In this document: positions 46,301-52,431 of the stretch, in pieces
Layout: the number at the start of each line of letters is the position of its first letter
Numbering within the stretch: position 1 is the first letter of the stretch
NCBI RefSeq assembly: GCF_030160655.1
Contig: NZ_BSOT01000019.1
Location: forward strand, 62,001-126,000
Direction of reading: 5' to 3'
From: Agaribacter marinus
Lineage (GTDB): Bacteria > Pseudomonadota > Gammaproteobacteria > Enterobacterales > Alteromonadaceae
DNA: 64,000 nucleotides
Notes under the pieces: model-generated
Told to the model about the DNA's origin: nothing
The model's input: only the letters and a program-made list of their open reading frames with translations
Databases searched by the model: none
Translations under genes and position numbers: made by a program

Positions 46301-46469
46301 CGCACGCTTCAGCAATGAGTGCCAAGTCACCCTCTAGTTTCCACAGTTGTTCAGACGCTTCTGGTAATTCTGACGTCGCAGCCTCTACATTAAATGCTGA
46401 GAACAACCATAAGAAACATAACGTTAAATGAGGGAGTAATTCTTTATGTGTAATGCCTAGCCGCGCCAT
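43359..46469 (-). CDS. Exported TPR-CHAT domain protease
   Basis: 1036 residues. N-terminal signal peptide (about 12-31, ending VEA). Residues about 140-480 hold helical repeats with TPR spacing (FLSLSYTNLGFSYVLLGDYD, VGIGDAKYQLGKLFLLKNQYD). A helical linker leads to a C-terminal CHAT domain (about 700-1030) with the caspase-like dyad His886 in HVGMHG and Cys936 in LSTCES, both in intact contexts. CHAT proteins are cysteine proteases of the separase/caspase clan; TPRs usually hold partner or substrate. It is the last gene of a four-gene unit with sigma, anti-sigma and haem peroxidase, starting inside the peroxidase gene (13-bp overlap). Export is unusual for a protease of this family acting on a sigma/anti-sigma pair. 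Possible target: the periplasmic part of the anti-sigma. Confidence 0.88.
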   Translation of the reverse strand: MARLGITHKELLPHLTLCFLWLFSAFNVEAATSELPEASEQLWKLEGDLALIAEACAYPAHKYASSGNRHFPLFVYESDFETCSISQLKQFTKDRRITATPLRNNAEYTEFARLQRVVNKSYFDDAINPSEYLTIAAGTPTLPQHVLLHATLFLNTYQLDEASVLINDAIQHANTSQVLNNKHMLDYLLIKANMEFAGEHYVTAYNTMQQWYKRFSNTPDATPTYEGLALLGFSSLLAGDYGENQALIETGRVYLETALTLCQDARIRYPTSDCFADIKNGLATYYRIKKDYPIAAQIIVDAIGELERLLIQQPKNMQLKRLLADFTHNSSRLMALSGQLAKSQHFLRRSIYYDVELNNLRFLSLSYTNLGFSYVLLGDYDKGEQYLNKALKVSEHLKHEVGIGDAKYQLGKLFLLKNQYDQALHALEESAPLIQEHLPKLSNGVKIRALFARAKLGILDDAQFDELRKEIFSSVNTVDIEDLLFFTQTSIAYSKPSVTNSLIQALHQKTIPNVSDFLRLNTIKIQVIPSKLSDTAKIKRIHILFEEAMQRVIQTLYTLQADELGLNWTQQAVNFIDEASTFLVQIDDIAAHKLIWTMHETINAAVHQQRRYYFSQAKSSDGELDITQELNKRAKITKALLKSARPDSTQTQDTLQFELNKAKDIYLAQKHYKEAEITANDFGVIDIDQVQTKLSDGTALIKYITVDEQYYRFTVTKNKWHFDLLHLDAKSIAAEHKQANLLIRDELLSDKTLQGLIILPTADLHKTSFSQLFNDNTYIGEKYTLTRTPSASLYFHTSKKDKVLKDRKKIAIVANPTYQQNIATDKDFNHWYKNFKPLPWTGESAIDIQKLFANGDALVYTEQQATASIFFNQDVRNAGILHVGMHGFVSDTQQDFIGLVTAKVNTGSDIDDLGFLSIDDLLLTPFNADLAVLSTCESEMGRFYGGQGIKGLAYSFLAQGVGSTIGTLWEVPDKPTATFMLHYYKNLFKFNGDSTKALQASRQKFIRSGRYKHPKYWAGFILTSTHSSFTHHLSVN

Positions 46470-48325
46470 CGGTAACTAGTTGTGCTAGCAGTACTTTTTT
46501 GTTCGTTGCCGGATGTGTTACTTTTAATTTCCCAAAAATTAGTGGTGATGTAAGCTTTTTCTTTTGGGTCAAACTCAATTGTAACCATCAACAAGGAGAC
46601 TAATTGATTGTTCAGTTTTCCTTCCATATTGCATCTCAATAGGTATTTATTATGAGGATCTTCGTAAAATGTACTTGTGTTAAAGAACGCCAAAGCTGCA
46701 TTGTCCCACTGACCAGCTGCCGTGAGCAACTTCATTTTATATAGTGGTAGCGATGCTTCTGGCTGGGAGACAGTATTCATAGACAGCATAAACGAATCAT
46801 CAGTATCTAACACCGGTGTGGCTACCGGCATATATCTGCTTACTTCCGGTGGAATATTTTCTCTATCAAGCACCTGATCAACCCACGCATTTTGCACTTC
46901 CCATATGTTGCGGTTATCTGCCATGTTCTTTTCCTTTCGTGATAGGAGATGTATTATTTGCCATAAATTTATTCTATTTTCTTTTTTGATTTCATCGATA
47001 TTGTAAAATGGCTTTACACGGTCAAGCAGAACGCTTCTGAGTTCTTCAAACTTACAGGTACCATACTCAGATTTAACGTATTCATAAATCGACTTTCTGA
47101 CAACATCAGCTACAACTATACTCGTAAGTAAACCAAGGCTACGCTTGTTTTGACGAGTTCGTCTATTGACTCTAGCTTCATCTAGCACGGTTAACCATAA
47201 AGGGCTTGGGAGCTCCTTGCCCTGGACAGTGAGTACATTTCTCAATTTAGCTGACGGCTGATATCTGAAGTTTTTTAACAAATTATCTGCGGCGTTTGAA
47301 GGTAATTTATTTTGCAGTTGAGTATACAAGTGCCGCCCTGATATAAGCTGTTTATTATTGCCAGCATGAATATTCGCTTTTGCTATATTTATTTGAGTAG
47401 CATTGTCTAGAATGTTGTGCATTCCCATAGCAACATTCAATGAGACCATTTTTGCGGATTGCATGCTGGGGGAATTTTCATTAAAAAAGAATTGCCAATC
47501 TATTTCAACGTCAGACGTCATTGGAGACTTAAAATTTAACAAATCGTTAAGTGTCTTAGTCGTATCTTGGCTAAGATCGTAAGACGGTTGTACCATACTA
47601 TGCCCAAATCGAAAGCAAGCGTGAGAAAACTCTGTCGGTACTGAGGGGAACGTGGAGCTTTCACTCATTAGTCCCAATGGAATCGATTGATCCTCAAAGT
47701 AGCACTTATAAACATGCTCATGTAACACATGCTGCAAATAATCATCTATAGTTATCAGTTGAAACAGCGAAATAGTTAGTCGTTTGGCAGTGTCGAATCG
47801 AGTATCAACAGGTACAACGATACCTAGTTGTTCATTTACTCTTTGCATACACATATTGTGTATACGCTGCCATAGACGATGAAATTGCAAAACAATAGCA
47901 TTTTCTGCATTTCGTGGTTCTGGTATTATTGCACGATAGTTAACATCTCTATATACATCAAAGCTCTTTCCTGAATGTCTGAAGAGACCATCGGAATCAA
48001 ACAGTATTGAATGCGAGGCACTGTCACCATATAGACTTTCTAAATTTAGTAGAGGGGAAACATTTCTGCGATCAGCCAACTGTCGCCCCATAGTATTGCT
48101 TTTGGGCACTATGTCGTGAGCAATGAATTGCCCAAAATATGTAAAACCGGCAGGTAGTGAATTTGCCCCCGACGTTTGCATTTGACTTTCGTCTGATATT
48201 GCCTCAGTAAATTTAGTGTTATCTATTGGCAGTAACAAGTTCTCAGCGATGTTTGTTACTTGTTCTTCTGTTAGCAAAGGCTTTTCGAGTGGTTCGAATA
48301 AATACCATCCATTGTTGTTATTCAC
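46457..48325 (-). CDS. Animal-type haem peroxidase family protein
   Basis: 622 residues with no signal peptide. Distal haem side: YFGQFIAHDIV with Gln66, His70 and Asp71. Arg/Glu motif EPRNAENAIVLQFHRLW (136-152). Proximal His242 in CFRFGHSMVQPSY. These are the marks of the peroxidase-cyclooxygenase superfamily found in bacteria. The residue before His70 is Ala, where mammalian peroxidases have an Asp that forms an ester to haem, so a covalent haem link of that type is not expected. The start is a GTG (48325), AAGGA 9 bases before, 6 bp after the anti-sigma gene. Function may be halide or small-molecule oxidation or nitric oxide/peroxide chemistry; its place in a sigma/anti-sigma/CHAT operon suggests a signal or defence role. 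Confidence 0.9.
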   Translation of the reverse strand: MNNNNGWYLFEPLEKPLLTEEQVTNIAENLLLPIDNTKFTEAISDESQMQTSGANSLPAGFTYFGQFIAHDIVPKSNTMGRQLADRRNVSPLLNLESLYGDSASHSILFDSDGLFRHSGKSFDVYRDVNYRAIIPEPRNAENAIVLQFHRLWQRIHNMCMQRVNEQLGIVVPVDTRFDTAKRLTISLFQLITIDDYLQHVLHEHVYKCYFEDQSIPLGLMSESSTFPSVPTEFSHACFRFGHSMVQPSYDLSQDTTKTLNDLLNFKSPMTSDVEIDWQFFFNENSPSMQSAKMVSLNVAMGMHNILDNATQINIAKANIHAGNNKQLISGRHLYTQLQNKLPSNAADNLLKNFRYQPSAKLRNVLTVQGKELPSPLWLTVLDEARVNRRTRQNKRSLGLLTSIVVADVVRKSIYEYVKSEYGTCKFEELRSVLLDRVKPFYNIDEIKKENRINLWQIIHLLSRKEKNMADNRNIWEVQNAWVDQVLDRENIPPEVSRYMPVATPVLDTDDSFMLSMNTVSQPEASLPLYKMKLLTAAGQWDNAALAFFNTSTFYEDPHNKYLLRCNMEGKLNNQLVSLLMVTIEFDPKEKAYITTNFWEIKSNTSGNEQKSTASTTSYRWRG

Positions 48326-48331
48326 TGTTTT

Positions 48332-48940
48332 TTATTCCTTTGTCACTTGTAAATCGAAAGATAATAAGGCTTTTTCGGATTGAGTTAATGTCAGTTTATA
48401 CATACCATTCTCTATATTTTTCGAAGATAGTAGATGTATGATTTCATTATTGCTATTGGGAAGCACTCGTGTTTTTACAACCGTGGATACATTATTTTTT
48501 ATGACTAAATTAAATTCTCCGGCACTATTGGGCGGCAAATCTATCACTAAAATTTTGTCGTTATCTTCTGCAGAGAAATCGACTTCTATTATCTGTTGCG
48601 CACTTCGATAGGTTTCTAGATAAATTAAACTTGGACTACTATTGCCACTCGGTGCCGATGTTGGAAAATAGACTAGGGCAACAAAAATAATACTTGCGGC
48701 TAGTGCAAAAATACTCGTCGATATAGGGATAGAGAAGGTGCTTTTATCGTTGTGTTGATACTGATAACGTTCCTTCAATCCGGCTTTAAGCGCAATATCC
48801 ATCGTTAAATCATCTAGTAAGTGAGGGTGGTCCATTAAATACTCTTCAAACAATACGGCTTCTTCCGCATTTAGTTGACCGTTTATGTATCTGTGAGCAA
48901 ACGCTTGCTCATTGTCTAAGTTCACTACAAAGTCGTTCAT
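48332..48940 (-). CDS. Membrane anti-sigma factor-like protein
   Basis: 202 residues. Residues about 12-60 resemble the anti-sigma domain seen in RskA/ZAS-like proteins (RYINGQLNAEEAVLFEEYLMDHP), but the His-Cys-Cys zinc motif is absent. One membrane segment at about 72-92 and a predicted periplasmic beta-rich domain of about 105 residues follow. The gene overlaps the sigma gene by 4 bases (ATGA) and precedes the peroxidase by 6 bp. Known logic: such proteins hold their cognate sigma factor at the membrane until a signal or proteolysis releases it. Here the periplasmic domain and an exported CHAT protease are encoded together. No site-1 or site-2 protease gene is adjacent. Confidence 0.75.
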   Translation of the reverse strand: MNDFVVNLDNEQAFAHRYINGQLNAEEAVLFEEYLMDHPHLLDDLTMDIALKAGLKERYQYQHNDKSTFSIPISTSIFALAASIIFVALVYFPTSAPSGNSSPSLIYLETYRSAQQIIEVDFSAEDNDKILVIDLPPNSAGEFNLVIKNNVSTVVKTRVLPNSNNEIIHLLSSKNIENGMYKLTLTQSEKALLSFDLQVTKE

Positions 48941-49767
48941 CTTAAGTGCCCTACACTTGATTTCGCCTTTACGAATTCACTTTCCGAGGCTGTACTTAAA
49001 ATTTTATTTATTTCGCTTATATATACACTGTGTTGTTGAGTTAAAAAATCTCGCATGGCTTTATCAAAAAAATTTGGTGGGGGGGAGTGATTGTCGTGAT
49101 ACCCAAAAGATGCAAATATAAAAAATGCAAAGACGAATACCGCTAATTTACCACTATCGCTGTTTGCCAGTTCAGGATACTGTTCAAAAATTAGGCCTTT
49201 CAGGCGCACCCTTGCTCGATGTAATACTCGGTCAAATTGAGCGACCGTTATGTTTAGCTCGTTACATATAGTAGATTTTGGTTTTTCGTAAACGAAATAG
49301 TCAATTAATATTGTTCTATCTCTGGTTTGTGACAACTGGTTAATGCATTGCTCTGTGATGTTTAGTAATTTTTGAGAGTGCACTAAATGCAATAATTCTG
49401 CATTTTGGCAAGCATGTTTAAGATCTATTTCATCCGTTGCTTCAGTGGCTTGTCTTTTTCGCTTTCGGCAATAGGCAATATAAAGGTTTATACCCACCTG
49501 ACGAACAAAAGCACCAAGGGCTGACGGGTTGGAAATCTCAGCGTTTCGGGCTTTTTCGAGTACAATGATGAATGTATCTTGCAGCAGATCGGCTGTTAAA
49601 TCAGGATCTTGTACTCTCTTATATAAAATAAAATATAAGCTTTTGCTATATCGTTCTATTAGTTGATGTTCTGCCTTCCTATTTCCGCTTGATATCGATT
49701 TGAGCAATAATTCTGGCGTCTCAGTGTGAACACTACTTATCGAACCTGTGTCTGTTTCTGACAACAA
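48937..49767 (-). CDS. ECF-like RNA polymerase sigma factor with C-terminal hydrophobic segment; TTG start
   Basis: 276 residues. Region 2: RKAEHQLIERYSKSLYFILYKRVQDPDLTADLLQDTFIIV is the classic ECF sigma-2 sequence (about 30-70); region 4: LSQTRDRTILIDYF, KPKSTICNELNITVAQFDRVLHRARVRLK (about 145-190), a helix-turn-helix with the usual AxxR ending. After it comes a tail not found in plain ECF factors: a hydrophobic run at 207-222 (KLAVFVFAFFIFASFG), a proline/His spacer and a helical end. The start is TTG at 49767 (or the next TTG, 49764); AAGGA is 8 bases ahead and no ATG lies nearby. It is the first gene of the operon with anti-sigma, peroxidase and CHAT genes. Confidence 0.88.
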   Translation of the reverse strand: MLSETDTGSISSVHTETPELLLKSISSGNRKAEHQLIERYSKSLYFILYKRVQDPDLTADLLQDTFIIVLEKARNAEISNPSALGAFVRQVGINLYIAYCRKRKRQATEATDEIDLKHACQNAELLHLVHSQKLLNITEQCINQLSQTRDRTILIDYFVYEKPKSTICNELNITVAQFDRVLHRARVRLKGLIFEQYPELANSDSGKLAVFVFAFFIFASFGYHDNHSPPPNFFDKAMRDFLTQQHSVYISEINKILSTASESEFVKAKSSVGHLR

Positions 49768-49830
49768 GGTTAGTCCTTCTTATTGTATTGCGAGTGTTTA
49801 AAAAGCGTACCGAATATTTTTCAGGAATTC

Positions 49831-49862
49831 AATTACTCAAATTACGGTTATTTGAGTTAATT
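49831..49862. promoter_or_regulatory. Inverted repeat upstream of the sigma operon (candidate operator or promoter element)
   Basis: ACTCAAAT (49835-49842) and ATTTGAGT (49850-49857) are perfect inverted copies with a 7-base spacer (TACGGTT). Allowing one bulged base, the symmetry extends to AATTA-CTCAAAT against AATTAACTCAAAT (read on the other strand), 49831-49862. It is 64-95 bases upstream of the sigma start and between it and the tRNA gene. No T run follows on the minus strand, so it is more like a protein-binding site than a terminator. Confidence 0.4.
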
Positions 49863-49901
49863 TTTGACAGTTTGTAGGGTAGAGCTGAGGCAGTTTAAAA
49901 A

Positions 49902-49978
49902 TGGTGCCCCCTCCCTGACTTGAACAGGGGACCTACCGATTATGAGTCGGGTGCTCTAACCAACTGAGCTAAAGGGGC
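49902..49978 (-). tRNA. tRNA with CAT anticodon, probably tRNA-Ile2 (lysidine type), possibly Met
   Basis: 77 nt, minus strand, with encoded CCA end (rc at 49902-49904). It folds as a cloverleaf: acceptor GCCCCTT with AGGGGGC, D stem GCTC/GAGC, anticodon loop CTCATAA, T arm CCCTG/CAGGG around TTCAAGT. The anticodon arm core CGACTCATAATCG and the CCCCT acceptor match the Ile2 type, read with lysidine in place of C34, rather than the elongator-Met type. One mismatch at position 27-43 (C-T) is apparent; I read this directly and have not run a tRNA model. No terminator hairpin with a T run is seen before the sigma gene. Confidence 0.9.
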
Positions 49979-50261
49979 ACATTAAAACTTTTAAGTTCGC
50001 GTTTACGTCTCGAAGAGGATTGTTCACGTTCAGTGAGTTGTATGCTCTTCTGGCTTAAGCTATTAAGCCATGCTGCGAAGCGGAGCGCAGTATAATGATT
50101 TTTTTGCATAATGTCATCCGCTGAAATCACTTTTTTCACAAAAATATCTGCTAACTTGTTGCTTATGCTAAAGTTTGCGCAATTAATGCCGTCATATATA
50201 TGCAATGAATGAAAAACTTTGTTATGTTTATCTATAACACTCAAGATATTTGGAGTTGAGA

Positions 50262-50594
50262 ATGAAAGAAGATCCGTATTTGCTAAGTGGCCGCAATACG
50301 ATTATTCATAAGCTACGGAAGGTAGACTTGTTGATTGTAAATAGTAGACAAGATCCGGTCCTTATGGTGATGCACAACGGCATTGAAGTGTATGAAGGTA
50401 GCGTACCCAAAAATAAATTAGAAGCGAAGCGCATGGACGTCGCAGTTGTCGATATTTCGTCTCCAGATAATTTTGGTGATTACAAGAGCCTGTTATTTAT
50501 TCAAACACTGAATAATAAAGAGTTTAAAGTCGATTACTCAAGAAAAGCATCACCGAATCACTTCATAACCATTCACCAGGAGAGCACTTTTTAA
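50262..50594 (+). CDS. Conserved-looking small protein of unknown function
   Basis: 110 residues from the ATG at 50262; GGAG stands 6 bases before it, so the TTG 12 bases upstream is not the start. No membrane segment, no known motif; the sequence mixes strands and helices (KVDLLIVNSRQDPVLMV, SLLFIQTLNNKEFKV). I do not recognise it. A perfect 9-bp hairpin overlaps its stop codon. It stands alone between a tRNA and the response-regulator gene, on the plus strand. The gap from 49979 to 50261 holds no gene on either strand that I can support. Confidence 0.6.
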   Translation: MKEDPYLLSGRNTIIHKLRKVDLLIVNSRQDPVLMVMHNGIEVYEGSVPKNKLEAKRMDVAVVDISSPDNFGDYKSLLFIQTLNNKEFKVDYSRKASPNHFITIHQESTF

Positions 50595-50603
50595 GCTCTC
50601 CTG
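50577..50603 (+). terminator. Terminator hairpin overlapping the 3' end of the small unknown gene
   Basis: CAGGAGAGC (50577-50585) and GCTCTCCTG (50595-50603) form a 9-bp GC-containing stem with a 9-base loop; the stop codon lies in the loop. A T-rich stretch (CTCTTTTTGTT) starts about 8 bases further on. Confidence 0.65.
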
Positions 50604-50790
50604 TAAATTACTCTTTTTGTTACCTTCTTTAATCCTTATTTTCATGCTTATTTCTCGGCTAGGCCCAATAAATATTCAAATTCTATACTTAAGCATAAAA
50701 ATACGTGCATTTGTACTAAGGTTAATGCGTTCTTATACGATATATACAGAATGACACGTGTATTTTAACTAACAGCTAACGAGACGATAT

Positions 50791-51783
50791 ATGCTTTCAG
50801 TTCTCATTTGTGACGATTCGATGGTCGCACGAAAACAAGTTGCTAAATGTTTGCCTCAGGATTTAGATGTAAATATACATTTTGCTAAGCACGGAGAGGA
50901 AGCACTTGATGCAATCGCATCAGGTAAGGGGCAGTTGCTACTACTGGATTTAAACATGCCGGTAATGGATGGTTATGAAACGCTCAAGAATATTCAAGAC
51001 CATGAACTGTCAGTAAAAACGATCGTTATATCCGGTGATATTCAGCCTGAGGCGGCGGAACGCGTCGCAAATCTTGGCGCGCTAGATTTTATTAAGAAGC
51101 CTGTTAATGCTGAAGAGTTATCTGAAAAACTCACGGAGCATGGTTTTTTATGTGACGAACCTCAAATTGATGAAGCGCTTGACGAGCTGCCCGAAGAAAT
51201 TAGAGATTGTTATCAAGAGATAAGCAATGTTGCCATGGGGCAAGCAGGCGATCACCTTGCGCGTATCATGAATGTATTTGTTGAATTACCCATTCCCAAC
51301 GTGAATTTAATTGAAGTATCTGAATTACATATGATGCTATCTGATATCGATAGTCACGAATCTATCTCTGGTGTTTGCCAAGGCTTTTTAGGTGACGGCA
51401 TAAGCGGTGAAGCGCTTTGCATTTTAAGTGATTCTAGCTTTACAGATATTGCTAGAATTCTCCAAGTGAACGAACACATGGATGACCAAATGCAATTAGA
51501 GCTATTAATGGATGCCGCAAGTTTGCTTATAGGTACGTGTTTACGTGGTATTGCAAATCAATTAGACATGCATTTTAGGCAAGGTCATCCGGTCGTCTTA
51601 GGTCAACATCAAAGTGTGGATGAACTTATAAAATCCAACAAGAGTGCTTGGAAAAAGACCTTGGCAATTGAATTGAGTTACGGCCTAGAAGGTTTTAATG
51701 TGCAATGCGATTTAGTGTTGTTGTTTACCGAAGAATCAATGGATATGATGAATTCTAAACTATCTCATTTATTGGAGGACTAG
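50791..51783 (+). CDS. Response regulator fused to a CheC/CheX-like phosphatase domain
   Basis: 330 residues. Receiver domain (1-120): acidic CDDS at 7-10, phospho-acceptor Asp53 in LLDLNMP, Lys in FIKKPVN. Residues about 130-330 are a CheC-like fold with two helical motifs: YQEISNVAMGQAGDHLARI and LLMDAASLLIGTCLRGI, comparable to the ExxN motifs of CheC/CheX phosphatases that dephosphorylate CheY. It might therefore switch off its own or another response regulator. The PAS gene follows after 2 bp with an AGGA-type site, so they are one transcript. No chemotaxis or histidine kinase gene is nearby. Confidence 0.85.
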   Translation: MLSVLICDDSMVARKQVAKCLPQDLDVNIHFAKHGEEALDAIASGKGQLLLLDLNMPVMDGYETLKNIQDHELSVKTIVISGDIQPEAAERVANLGALDFIKKPVNAEELSEKLTEHGFLCDEPQIDEALDELPEEIRDCYQEISNVAMGQAGDHLARIMNVFVELPIPNVNLIEVSELHMMLSDIDSHESISGVCQGFLGDGISGEALCILSDSSFTDIARILQVNEHMDDQMQLELLMDAASLLIGTCLRGIANQLDMHFRQGHPVVLGQHQSVDELIKSNKSAWKKTLAIELSYGLEGFNVQCDLVLLFTEESMDMMNSKLSHLLED

Positions 51784-51785
51784 TT

Positions 51786-52301
51786 ATGGCTACGTCGAAT
51801 GTGGATCAAGATACATTGAACGAGTTGCTAGAATTCCATTGGATGATGGATATGATTCAAACGGTGGATGTTGGCATTGTCGTGTTGAATCGCAATTCTG
51901 AAGTTAAAGTCTGGAATGGTTTCATGGAAGCGCATTCTGGCATGTTGCCGTCAGATGTTCGAGATAAAAATATTAATGATTTATTCCCTGATATAACGAC
52001 AAATTGGCTATCACAAAAACTCAAACCAGTCTTTGAATTGCGTACGCGTGCGTTTATCACCTGGGAACAGCGTCCATATGTGTTTAAATTTAGAAATTAC
52101 CGTCCTATAACCAGCGCTGCGCCATTTATGTACCAGAACGTTGTATTTTCACCTTTGGTGTCAGCGACAGGCACAGTAGATAACGTTTGTATGATGATAT
52201 ATGACATGACGGATGCGGCTTCAGCTAAAAAGCAACTGCTCGAACTGCAAGTGCGAGCTAATGAAGCTAGCGAAAATGAGGCGAGTGAAGGCGCCAATTA
52301 G
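51786..52301 (+). CDS. PAS-domain protein
   Basis: 171 residues. Residues about 18-130 fit a PAS fold: MIQTVDVGIVVLNRNSEVKVWNGFMEAHSG at the N-terminal cap and strand, SDVRDKNINDLFPD, and a C-terminal VSATGTVDNVCMMIYDMTDA strand. A short helix follows, then an Ala/Glu/Asn-rich end. No kinase, GGDEF or other output domain is attached, so it is probably a stand-alone sensor that acts on the response regulator/CheC-like protein encoded 2 bp upstream. Ligand unknown. Gene end is followed by a 130-bp gap with nothing notable. Confidence 0.82.
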   Translation: MATSNVDQDTLNELLEFHWMMDMIQTVDVGIVVLNRNSEVKVWNGFMEAHSGMLPSDVRDKNINDLFPDITTNWLSQKLKPVFELRTRAFITWEQRPYVFKFRNYRPITSAAPFMYQNVVFSPLVSATGTVDNVCMMIYDMTDAASAKKQLLELQVRANEASENEASEGAN

Positions 52302-52431
52302 GGTCTATAACATACAACAAGAAGTCTGATTTAGATAACTTGGTCTACCTCTTGCTTTATCGTTTTATTATCAATTAATCAACGCTGGAAATTTGTCACA
52401 GCGGGAATAAAACAAAAGAGCAGTTGTTTGT

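Noticed and set aside
43359-49767. Type III-E CRISPR (Craspase) relative of the CHAT operon
   Set aside because: No CRISPR repeats, no gRAMP/Cas7-11 or Cas genes are present in the window; only the TPR-CHAT and sigma-factor themes are shared, and here the CHAT protein has a signal peptide.
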